Positions 35,297 through 43,292 of a stretch of DNA of 64,000 bases are shown here, one piece after another. This DNA comes from Nocardioides terrigena (lineage in GTDB: Bacteria > Actinomycetota > Actinomycetes > Propionibacteriales > Nocardioidaceae), in NCBI RefSeq assembly GCF_003047265.1, contig NZ_PZYY01000001.1, positions 1 to 64,000 of the forward strand. The letters run 5' to 3'. A program made the translations under genes and the position numbers. Below the pieces are notes generated by a model. The model saw only the letters and a program-made list of their open reading frames with translations, made no database searches and was not told the origin of the DNA. Each line of letters begins with the position of its first letter. Positions within the stretch are counted from its first letter, which is position 1.

Positions 35297-36514
35297 ATGG
35301 GCACGAGGAGGGGGCGGTGGGCCCGCGGCGGCCTCGCCACCGCGCTCGCGCTCGCGACGCTGAGCCTCGGGGCGACCGCCCCCGCCCACGCCGTGGACGG
35401 CGAGGAGTGCGACGTCGCGACGCTCCCCGAGTCCGAGTCGCTGGCCGACACCAAGGTGCGCACCAGCGCACCGATGGCACGCATGCACGTCCCGGAGGCC
35501 CACGAGATCACCGACGGGACCGGGGTCACGGTCGCGGTCGTCGACTCCGGGATCCAGCCGGGGCTGCCGATCGACACCGGCCCCCCGCTCCGGATCCCCG
35601 ACGTCTCCGGCCCGATCCTGTCGGGCCACGGCACGATCGTCGCCGGCCTGGTCGCCGGCCGCGAGGGCGTCGCGCCGGGCGCCCGGGTGATCGACGTGCG
35701 GGTGCTCGACACCGAGACGCCGGACTACTCCCAGCAGCAGAAGGGCGTGACCTCGGCGGGCCTGACCGCCGGGATCCGCCAGCTCATCGCGGTGACCCGC
35801 ACCGAGAGGATCGGGGTCGTCAACATCTCGCTGTCCGTCGGCCAGGACGACCCCAACCTGCGCGCCGCCATCAAGGACCTGGTCGCGCGCGACGTCGTCG
35901 TGGTGGCCTCCGCGGGCAACGCCGACGCGGAGGCGTCGGAGTCGTTCAAGGGGACACCGGGCAGCGACGCGCCCGTCTACCCCGCCGACTACCCCGGCGT
36001 GCTCGCCGTCAGCGCGGTCGCACCCGACAACAACGACCTGCGCGGGCTCGTCGCGCCCAACAAGCAGACCGACGTCGCGGCGCCGACCTACGAGGCGCTC
36101 TCCTACAACACCACCGGGCAGAAGTGCCTGGTCGTCGAGGTCGCCACCTCCTGGGCCGCCGCCGAGGTCAGCGGGGTCGTCGCCCTGCTGCGGGCGGCCT
36201 ACCCCCGCGACAACGCCAAGCAGATCGTCGGACGCCTCGAGGCGACCGCCGAGGGCTCCGACGAGGTCGCCAACCCGTGGACCGGGGCGGGCGTGGTCCA
36301 GGCCCACGACGCCCTCACCCGCACGCTCGTCCTGGGGCGCAGCGGCAAGGTCGACCGCACCGTCCGGGAGGTCAGCGCGGACGCGATGGCGCCCCCGGCC
36401 CCGCGGCGGATCGACCTGTTCGGCCCCTCGCGCACGCTGCTGCTGTGGGCGGGGCTGCTGGCGGGAGCACTGATGGCACTGGCCTTCATCCTGCGCCCGC
36501 TCGCCCGGCGCTGA
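35297..36514 (+). CDS. mycP: Mycosin (subtilisin-like T7SS protease)
   Basis: A 405-residue S8 serine protease with a signal peptide ending near AHA-VDG (residue 32), a subtilisin domain and a C-terminal membrane anchor (LLLWAGLLAGALMALAFIL). The triad is visible as Asp83 (VVDSG), His111 (SGHGT) and Ser285 (ATSWAAAEVSG; the usual GTS is ATS). Mycosins cap and stabilise the ESX membrane complex. The ATG at 35297 has GAGGAG 8 nt upstream; a GTG at 35288 that overlaps the eccB stop is an alternative start. Confidence 0.95.
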   Translation: MGTRRGRWARGGLATALALATLSLGATAPAHAVDGEECDVATLPESESLADTKVRTSAPMARMHVPEAHEITDGTGVTVAVVDSGIQPGLPIDTGPPLRIPDVSGPILSGHGTIVAGLVAGREGVAPGARVIDVRVLDTETPDYSQQQKGVTSAGLTAGIRQLIAVTRTERIGVVNISLSVGQDDPNLRAAIKDLVARDVVVVASAGNADAEASESFKGTPGSDAPVYPADYPGVLAVSAVAPDNNDLRGLVAPNKQTDVAAPTYEALSYNTTGQKCLVVEVATSWAAAEVSGVVALLRAAYPRDNAKQIVGRLEATAEGSDEVANPWTGAGVVQAHDALTRTLVLGRSGKVDRTVREVSADAMAPPAPRRIDLFGPSRTLLLWAGLLAGALMALAFILRPLARR

Positions 36515-36534
36515 CCGAGCCGGACGCCGTACGC

Positions 36535-36571
36535 CGTACGCCGGGCGCTCGCGGCGCGCCTCCGGCGTACG
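36535..36571 (+). terminator. Hairpin after mycP
   Basis: 10-bp perfect arms (36535-36544 and 36562-36571) with a 17-nt loop, in a stretch of repeated CCGTACG words just past the mycP stop. No T-run. Confidence 0.45.
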
Positions 36572-36687
36572 ACTGCCCGGACCGTCGTTGACGGATGCGA
36601 CTCGGCTGTGGGCATGATCGTCACCGGTCCGTCAGCGCCTCATGACCGCCTTCTCGGGAGCCCCATCCCGTAGCGAAAGGCCGTCAC

Positions 36688-39555
36688 ATGTCTGTCTTCC
36701 TGCACCGGCTGGGCGGCTTCCTCGGCCGCAACGCGGTCCTGGTGGTGGTCGGCTGGGGCCTGGTCCTGGGCGCCGTGGTGGGTCTGGCCGGCATGCTCGG
36801 GGACGACTACGACGACTCCTTCTCCATCCCCGGCACCGAGTCGCAGCAGGGTCAGGACATCGTCCTCGACCGCTTCGACCAGAGCGGCACGACGGCGTCG
36901 ATCGTCTTCACCGCGACCAGCGGGAGGATCACTGGCTCGGCCCACGCCGGGACCGTCAAGAGCGTGACCGACGCCGTCAGCGCGGTCCCCGGTGTCTCGA
37001 TGAGCAACCCGCTCGGACCGCCGCCCGGGCAGAAGGAGCCGACCCTGTCCACGGACGGGCGCTCCACGCTCGGGACCGCCCTCTTCGACGACGTGGACCC
37101 GTCGGACAAGACGCTCGAGGAGGTGCAGGCCGCGGGACGGCCGCCGGCCGGCTCCGGGCTCACGACGTCGGTCGGGGGGGACGCCTACAAGGCAACGGAC
37201 GCCCCCAGCAAGGTCCCGGAGCTGATCGGGCTGCTGATCTCGTTCGTCATCCTCGCCGTCACCTTCGGGTCGTTGCTGGCAGCGGGCATGCCCATCCTGT
37301 CGGCCCTGGTCGGCGTGGGGGTGACGATCGGCTCGCTCGTCGTGATCTCCAACCTGGTGACGGTCAACAGCTCCTCGCCCAACCTCGCCGAGATGCTGGG
37401 GCTCGCGGTGGGCATCGACTACGCGTTGTTCCTGCTGTCGCGCTACCGCCGCCAGCTGGCCGAGCCCGGGATCACCCCGGTGGTGGCGATGTCCCGGGCG
37501 ATGGCGACCGCCGGCAGTGCGGTGGTGTTCGCCGGGGCGACCGTGATCATCGCGTTGACCGGCCTCGCGGTGGCACGGATCCCGGTGCTCACGGTGATGG
37601 GGCTCGGTGCCGCGGCAGCCGTCGCGATCGCCGTGCTGGTGGCGCTCACCCTGGTGCCCTCGATCGCCCTGCTCCTCGGCGAGCGACTGCGGCCGCGGCC
37701 GCGCCGACCCCGACGGACCCGCAGGCGGAGGAAGACCACGACTCCGCCCCGGGAGAGGGTCCTGCTGCGCACCCGCTGGGTGCACCTGGTCACGGCACGG
37801 CCGCTGCTGACGACCGCGGCGGTCGTCGGCCTGCTCCTCGTCGCGGCGATCCCGGCCACCCGGCTCGAGCTGGCCCTGCCCGACAACAGCTCCGCGCCGT
37901 CGAACACGCCGCAGCGCCAGACCTACGACGCCATCACCGACGCGTTCGGCGAGGGCTACAACGCGCCGCTCACCGTGACGGCGGGGGTCATCACCAGCGA
38001 CGACCCGGCCGGCACGGTCGACGACCTGGCCGAGGGGATCGCGGCGCTCTCCGGGGTGGTGGCCGTGCCGCAGGCGACGCCCAACGAGAGCGGGGACACC
38101 GCCCTGGTGCAGGTGATCCCGCCCGCGGGCCAGACGGCGACGGCCACGGCCGACCTGGTCAACGAGCTGCGCGCCAACAGCTCCGACCTGGAGGAGCAGT
38201 ACGGCGTCACCGACCTGCTGGTGACCGGACCCACCGCCATCAACATCGACGTCTCGGACCGACTGGCCGGGGCCCTGCTCCCGTTCGCGGCGATCGTGAT
38301 CGGACTGTCCCTGCTGCTGCTGATGATCGTCTTCCGCTCGGTGGCGGTGCCGCTCAAGGCGACGCTGGGATACCTGCTCTCGGTCGGCGCGGCCCTCGGC
38401 ATCGTCGTCGTGGTGTTCCAGTGGGGCTGGCTGGGCGGACTGATGCCGGGGGTCACCGTCGGGCCGATCGTCAGCTTCCTGCCGATCTTCCTGATGGGCG
38501 TGCTCTTCGGCCTGGCCATGGACTACGAGATGTTCCTCGTCTCGGCGATGCGTGAGGAGTACGTCCGGTCCGGTGACCCGCGGGACGCGATCTACAGCGG
38601 GTTCCGCGCCTCGGCGGCGGTGGTCACCGCGGCCGCGCTGATCATGACCTCGGTGTTCACCGCGTTCGTGCCCGACGGCTCCAACACGATCAAGCCGATC
38701 GCCTTCGGCCTCGCCGTCGGTGTCTTCATCGACGCCTTCCTGGTGCGCATGACCCTGGTCCCGGCGGTGCTGATGCTCCTGGGGCGTCGCGCCTGGTGGC
38801 TGCCGGCCTGGCTCGACGCGCGGATCCCCTCGGTGGACGTCGAGGGTGCCGCGATGCACCGCAAGATCGAATACGAGGACTGGGAGAAGACCCACGGCAC
38901 GGCCGCGCTGGTGGCGCGCGACCTGATGGTGCGGGCTGACAGCACGCCGGTCCACCTGGAGGCGCCACCCACCTTGGTGACCCATCTCCGCGTGACCGAG
39001 GACGTCGACCCCGTCGAGCTGGCCATGGTGCTCGTGGGGCGGCAGAAGCCGCACAGCGGCGAGCTCGTCGTCGGCGGCCTGCTCCTCCCCGAGCAGGGGG
39101 GTGCGGTGCAGTCCGCCGCGGCGTACGTCGAGGTCGGCCGGCCCGGGGACGAGCGGCAGTCGCTGGCCGAGCAGGTCCACGACCGGGCGCGTCTCACCAC
39201 CTCCTCCCGGCGGAGCCGCGCCGAGTTCGTGGCGCTCGGCACGGCGTTGGCCGACGACCTGGTGCGTGCGGCCGCGACCGTCGACGGTCACGCAGGACCG
39301 TTGGGACGGAGTGCCGTCCGGGCCGCGGCGGTCGAGGCCGCCCTCGCGGTCGCGGGCGGCGCGCGGCTGCTGGCCCTCATCGAGGAGGGCCCCGAGAGCA
39401 CCGTCCCTGCCGGGACGGCGGAGGCCCTCGCCCAGAAGCTGTCGCGGGAGGGCATCACGGCGGTGGTCGTTCGCCCGGAGGCATGGAGGAGGCAACGGAT
39501 GGACGCTCCAGCCGGGCCCGCGGGGTCCGCCGTGACCGAGGAGGCGTCGTCGTGA
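36688..39555 (+). CDS. MMPL-family RND transporter
   Basis: A 955-residue membrane exporter with two six-segment halves. The MMPL signature is seen twice: GLAVGIDYALFLLSRYR near residue 235 and GVLFGLAMDYEMFLVSAMRE near 605, including the proton-relay Asp-Tyr pair. These pumps export lipids or small hydrophobic molecules with the proton gradient. The last 230 residues (from about 725) form an extra soluble, cytosolic domain of unknown role. The stop overlaps the next gene's start by GTGA, so the YhgE/Pip gene is translationally coupled. Confidence 0.9.
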   Translation: MSVFLHRLGGFLGRNAVLVVVGWGLVLGAVVGLAGMLGDDYDDSFSIPGTESQQGQDIVLDRFDQSGTTASIVFTATSGRITGSAHAGTVKSVTDAVSAVPGVSMSNPLGPPPGQKEPTLSTDGRSTLGTALFDDVDPSDKTLEEVQAAGRPPAGSGLTTSVGGDAYKATDAPSKVPELIGLLISFVILAVTFGSLLAAGMPILSALVGVGVTIGSLVVISNLVTVNSSSPNLAEMLGLAVGIDYALFLLSRYRRQLAEPGITPVVAMSRAMATAGSAVVFAGATVIIALTGLAVARIPVLTVMGLGAAAAVAIAVLVALTLVPSIALLLGERLRPRPRRPRRTRRRRKTTTPPRERVLLRTRWVHLVTARPLLTTAAVVGLLLVAAIPATRLELALPDNSSAPSNTPQRQTYDAITDAFGEGYNAPLTVTAGVITSDDPAGTVDDLAEGIAALSGVVAVPQATPNESGDTALVQVIPPAGQTATATADLVNELRANSSDLEEQYGVTDLLVTGPTAINIDVSDRLAGALLPFAAIVIGLSLLLLMIVFRSVAVPLKATLGYLLSVGAALGIVVVVFQWGWLGGLMPGVTVGPIVSFLPIFLMGVLFGLAMDYEMFLVSAMREEYVRSGDPRDAIYSGFRASAAVVTAAALIMTSVFTAFVPDGSNTIKPIAFGLAVGVFIDAFLVRMTLVPAVLMLLGRRAWWLPAWLDARIPSVDVEGAAMHRKIEYEDWEKTHGTAALVARDLMVRADSTPVHLEAPPTLVTHLRVTEDVDPVELAMVLVGRQKPHSGELVVGGLLLPEQGGAVQSAAAYVEVGRPGDERQSLAEQVHDRARLTTSSRRSRAEFVALGTALADDLVRAAATVDGHAGPLGRSAVRAAAVEAALAVAGGARLLALIEEGPESTVPAGTAEALAQKLSREGITAVVVRPEAWRRQRMDAPAGPAGSAVTEEASS

Positions 39556-41627
39556 GCGGCTCCCTCATCCCCGGGTCCGACGGCAGTGGACGCACCATGT
39601 CGTGGCGGACGATCGCGTTGATCGGCATCGTGCTGCCGCTGGTGGCCGCCACCGTCCTGGTCTGGGCGACCACGGGACGCCAGGACAACCTCGACCGGAT
39701 ACCGGTGGCGGTCGTCAACAACGACCAGATCATCCAGGATCCCCAGCCGATGGCCGCCGGGCGCGCCCTGGCGGCGTCCCTGACGGAGCCGAGCTCCGAC
39801 CAGACCAACCTCGACTGGACGCTGGCCGACACCGACGACGCCGCCGCCGGCCTCACGAGCGGTCGCTACTACGCCGTGCTCACCATCCCCCCGGACTTCT
39901 CGCAGGCGATCCTGTCGACCGGTACCGACGACCCGGTTCAGGGTGAGCTGCAGCTGGTCAGCAACGGCGCGGCCAGCTCCAGCGTGCCGTTCCTCAGCCG
40001 GGCGATCGCCTCGGCGGCCGCCACCTCGCTCGGACAGCAGTCCACGCAGGGATATCTCGGCCAGGTCTACGACGGCTTCAACACGATCGCGTCGTCCAAC
40101 GAGCAGACCGCCTCGAGCGCGCAGGAGCTCGCCCAGGGAACGCAGCAGGTGGCCCAGGGGGCCGGGCAGCTGGACTCCGGCACCCAGCAGCTGGCCGCCG
40201 GTCTCGGCCAGCTCTCGAGCGGGGCCGGGCAGCTCGCCGACGGCACGGGCTCCCTGCGCAGCGGTGCGGACAGCCTGGCCGGCGGCGCTCGCAGCCTCGC
40301 CTCGGGCGCCGGTGAGCTGGACGACGGGATCGGCCGGCTCGCCAGCGGTGCCGAGACGTTGGCAGGCCGGCAGTCCGGCTTCGCTCGCGACGCCCGCACC
40401 GTCGCCGCCGGCTCGGTCAAGGTCGCGGCGGCGGCCACGCGCCACGCCCTGGGCAGCCGGGGCATCGCGGCAAACCTCCGCGCACTGGCCCTCACCTGTG
40501 GCCGGCACGGGGCGGCGGCCGCCTTCTGCGCCGCCCTGGACCGGGCGCACGAGCGGGCCGTCACGGTGGCCGACGGGGCAGAGGGGGTGGCCGGCCTCAC
40601 CGCCGACGTCGCCAGGGCCGATGCCCGCCTCGCCGTCGGCGCCGAGGCGCTCGCCGCCGGGTCTCGCGGAGTCGCGGACGGCGCCCGCGCACTGGGCCGC
40701 GCCGGGCAGCAGGTCGCCTCGGGTGCCGACGACCTGAGCGCCGGCGCCGCCTCGCTCGCGCAGGGTGCCACCGAGACCGACCAGGCGGCCGGCCAGCTCG
40801 CCTCCGGCGCGGCGTCGTCCTCGTCGGCCGCCCAGGAGTTGGCGTCGGGCAGCGCGTCGCTCGACGCCGGTGCGTCCTCGGCCGACGAGGGGGCCCAGCA
40901 GCTCAGTCAAGGACTGGAGCAGCTGGCGGAGCAGAGCCCGACCTACTCGCAGGAGGAGGAGGACGCCCTGACCACCGTGGTCAGCGAGCCGGTGACGCTC
41001 ACCTCGACGGTGGACCACAGCGACCACTCCAACGGCTGGCTGATCGGGGTCGTCGTCGGCATCATCCTCTGGCTCGCCGCCCTGCTCGGCGTGCTCCGGC
41101 GCGACATCGCCCACGTGCTCCGGTTCTCCGCCACCCCGATCTCCTCACGCCGGCTCACCATGGTTCAGGTGCGACCGGCCGTGGCGCTGGCCCTCGCCCA
41201 GGGCGTGGCGGTGCTGGCTGCACTCCTGCTGCTCCGCATCGGCATGGCCAGCCCGGTCTCGTTCGGCCTGCTCACGGTCGTGGCGGCCGTGACGTTCACC
41301 CTCGTGGGGCTGGGCCTGCGCTGGGCCTGGGGCAACGCCGGGAGCCTGGCCTTCGTCCTGTTCCTCCTGCTGCAGGCGGCTGCCCTGGGCAACGTCCTGC
41401 CGATCGAGACGGCGCCGGAGCCGCTGCCGACGCTCAACGGGTTGCTCCCGCTCACCGTCTACGTCAACGCGGCCAGCCAGCTCGTCTCCGGCGGATCCGT
41501 GGGATCGATGGCGGGCAGCGTGACGGTGCTCCTGGTCTGGGGCCTGGGCGCCACCCTGGTGGCGCTCGCACTGGTACGCCGACGCCGGGTCGCGCGGGCG
41601 CCCACGGCGGTGGCGGTCGCCGCGTGA
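39552..41627 (+). CDS. YhgE/Pip-domain membrane protein (EsaA/YueB superfamily)
   Basis: A 691-residue protein with one N-terminal membrane helix (about residues 19-40) and a long extracellular region. That region is full of short repeats with Gly, Ala, Ser and Gln-Leu (GAGQLDSGTQQLAAGLGQL type, residues about 185-455), typical of helical YhgE/Pip repeats. Five C-terminal membrane segments follow. This 1+5 layout is shared with EsaA/YueB of firmicute T7SS. GTG start overlapping the MMPL stop; an in-frame ATG at 39597 is possible. It is probably a partner of the MMPL pump, but it lies 3 kb from T7SS-I. Confidence 0.88.
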   Translation: MSGSLIPGSDGSGRTMSWRTIALIGIVLPLVAATVLVWATTGRQDNLDRIPVAVVNNDQIIQDPQPMAAGRALAASLTEPSSDQTNLDWTLADTDDAAAGLTSGRYYAVLTIPPDFSQAILSTGTDDPVQGELQLVSNGAASSSVPFLSRAIASAAATSLGQQSTQGYLGQVYDGFNTIASSNEQTASSAQELAQGTQQVAQGAGQLDSGTQQLAAGLGQLSSGAGQLADGTGSLRSGADSLAGGARSLASGAGELDDGIGRLASGAETLAGRQSGFARDARTVAAGSVKVAAAATRHALGSRGIAANLRALALTCGRHGAAAAFCAALDRAHERAVTVADGAEGVAGLTADVARADARLAVGAEALAAGSRGVADGARALGRAGQQVASGADDLSAGAASLAQGATETDQAAGQLASGAASSSSAAQELASGSASLDAGASSADEGAQQLSQGLEQLAEQSPTYSQEEEDALTTVVSEPVTLTSTVDHSDHSNGWLIGVVVGIILWLAALLGVLRRDIAHVLRFSATPISSRRLTMVQVRPAVALALAQGVAVLAALLLLRIGMASPVSFGLLTVVAAVTFTLVGLGLRWAWGNAGSLAFVLFLLLQAAALGNVLPIETAPEPLPTLNGLLPLTVYVNAASQLVSGGSVGSMAGSVTVLLVWGLGATLVALALVRRRRVARAPTAVAVAA

Positions 41628-41658
41628 GGCGTTCCGGCCGCGGAGAGGACGTGGCCCC

Positions 41659-42882
41659 GTGGTGAGGAGGAGTGGTGCCCGCGGCGGCGCCGGCGCGTCG
41701 ACGTACCCGCGACCGCAGCGGACCGTGAGGTGGCGACTCGGTCCGGCCGTCGCGACCTTGCTCGCACTCACCACGCTTGCCGCGGGCTGCACCTCGGACC
41801 CCCGGGACGAGACTCCCGGCGACGAGGAGTCCGCGGACGGGGCCGCGTTGACGCTGGCCCCGTCATGCCCCGCCCCGCCGTCCCGGAAGGTCAGGCCGAC
41901 CATCGAGCAGGTCAACGCCATCGGCGCTGCCGTCGACCTGCCCGCGTGGCAGGCCGGTGACATCGGGGCCAGCGGCCGCCTCAGTGACGGTCGGATCGTC
42001 TGGCTGTTGGGCGACACGGTCCGACCCACGATGCAGCCCCCGCTCGTCGCCAACTCCATGCTGGTCACCTCGGGAAAGTGCGTCTCGCAGCTGCTCGACG
42101 CCGAGAGCGGACCGGTCGTTCCCGACGTCTCGTCGACCACGGTCCGCTGGCCGATGTCGGTGGTCGTCGGCCGTCAGCAGGGCCGGGACATGATCATCGT
42201 CTTCTGCTCACGGATCGACCGGGGGACGTCGGGGTCGTTCGGGTTCACGTTCCTCGGGACCAGCGTCGCCGTGTTCTCGGTCGAGGACGGTGGGGCCCCG
42301 CAGCTGGAGCGGGTGGTCGACGTGACGCCTGACTCCCGCGACCAGGGCCAGGTCAACTGGGGGTCCGCGGCGACCGCCCACGGCCGGTGGCTCTACGTCT
42401 TCGGCACCCGCCTCACCGGCCGACAGTACGAGTTCGGCAGGGAGCTGTACGTCGCGCGCGTCCCCGCCGCCGACCCCGGCCACCGGAAGGGATGGAGGTT
42501 CTGGGGCGGGCAGGCGTGGCAGTCGGAGGTGGCCCGCGCGAAGCCGGTGCTGCCCAGCGAGGGTGGTGTGTCGCAGACCCTGTCCGTGGACCGTGTGGGT
42601 GGCGGCTTCGTGGCCGTGTCGAAGCTCGGCGGGGACATTGCGAACTTCGTCTACAAGTGGACCGCACCCGAGGCCTGGGGGCCGTGGAGCCCGGTCAAGG
42701 AGGTCAAGGCCCCGGGCGGGCTCGACTCCGACAGCTACGAGTACGCCCCGTTGGCCCACCCGGAGGTGTCTCTGGCCTCGGGCCGGCTCCTCGTGTCGAT
42801 CTCGCGCAACACGAGCGACTTCCAGCGACTCCTGGACGACCCCGAGGTGGGCCGGCCCACCTTCGTCGAGCTGCCCCGGTGA
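41659..42882 (+). CDS. DUF4185-like beta-propeller lipoprotein
   Basis: A 407-residue exported protein. The membrane-targeting stretch ends in LAAGC (Cys near residue 44), a lipobox preceded by an unusually long 25-residue N-terminal extension, so the true start may be a later codon. The body carries DUF4185-type motifs (DIGASGRLSDGRIVWLLGDTV and VYKWTAPEAWGPW), a glycosidase-like propeller fold of unknown substrate. It follows the YhgE/Pip gene by 31 nt and may belong to the same operon. Confidence 0.75.
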   Translation: MVRRSGARGGAGASTYPRPQRTVRWRLGPAVATLLALTTLAAGCTSDPRDETPGDEESADGAALTLAPSCPAPPSRKVRPTIEQVNAIGAAVDLPAWQAGDIGASGRLSDGRIVWLLGDTVRPTMQPPLVANSMLVTSGKCVSQLLDAESGPVVPDVSSTTVRWPMSVVVGRQQGRDMIIVFCSRIDRGTSGSFGFTFLGTSVAVFSVEDGGAPQLERVVDVTPDSRDQGQVNWGSAATAHGRWLYVFGTRLTGRQYEFGRELYVARVPAADPGHRKGWRFWGGQAWQSEVARAKPVLPSEGGVSQTLSVDRVGGGFVAVSKLGGDIANFVYKWTAPEAWGPWSPVKEVKAPGGLDSDSYEYAPLAHPEVSLASGRLLVSISRNTSDFQRLLDDPEVGRPTFVELPR

Positions 42883-42915
42883 GTGGTGCGCCCTGCCCGG
42901 TTCTCACCGGAAATG

Positions 42916-42947
42916 CGACACGGCGCCGGGGGACCGGCGCCGTGTCG
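42916..42947. terminator. Bidirectional terminator
   Basis: A perfect 14-bp stem (42916-42929 with 42934-42947) and 4-nt loop between the DUF4185 gene (plus) and tRNA-Ser(GGA) (minus). On the minus strand it is followed by CATTT. Confidence 0.8.
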
Positions 42948-42949
42948 AG

Positions 42950-43038
42950 TGGCGGAGGATAGGGGATTCGAACCCCTGAGGGCTATTAACCCAACCCGCT
43001 TTCCAAGCGAGCGCCATAGGCCACTAGGCGAATCCTCC
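42950..43038 (-). tRNA. tRNA-Ser (anticodon GGA)
   Basis: A class II tRNA on the minus strand. The acceptor stem is GGAGGAT with ATCCTCC, the anticodon loop reads TTGGAAA, the T-loop is TTCGAAT and discriminator G plus CCA is encoded. Confidence 0.95.
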
Positions 43039-43095
43039 GCGGAGGAGCGTACCCGGCGCCCGACCGGGCGTGAAATCGCCTGTCCCGGGGTCGCG

Positions 43096-43125
43096 TTGGG
43101 CGGTGCGCGGACCCTCGCCTAGACT
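43096..43125 (+). promoter_or_regulatory. Promoter of the SRP RNA gene
   Basis: TTGGGC (43096-43101), an 18-nt spacer and TAGACT (43120-43125) lie just before the RNA. The string TAGACTCTGC also occurs upstream of lysC. Confidence 0.65.
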
Positions 43126-43130
43126 CTGCG

Positions 43131-43224
43131 ACAACCCCCCACGTGGCGACATCTTGCCCAACTCCCCCAGGGCCGGAAGGCAGCAAGGGTAAGCGAGCTC
43201 TGTCGGGTGCGTGGGGGGCCTTTT
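43131..43224 (+). ncRNA. ffs: Signal recognition particle RNA (4.5S type)
   Basis: A short SRP RNA with the conserved domain IV: GGGCCGGAAGGCAGCAAGG carries the GGAA tetraloop and the asymmetric internal loop that binds Ffh. The ends pair (CCCCCCACG at 43135 with CGTGGGGGG at 43210) and a TTTT run follows, so the RNA stem also works as terminator. The exact 5' end is estimated. Its place before dnaX is typical of actinobacteria. Confidence 0.93.
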
Positions 43225-43280
43225 CGTCCGGTGGGGCCCGCTGTGCGCAGCGCTCGGTGGTCGCTGTCGGACCCTGTCGT

Positions 43281-43286
43281 TAGGGT
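43281..43286 (+). promoter_or_regulatory. -10 box, likely leaderless dnaX promoter
   Basis: TAGGGT, then 6 nt, then the GTG start at 43293. Confidence 0.45.
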
Positions 43287-43292
43287 TCAGAC

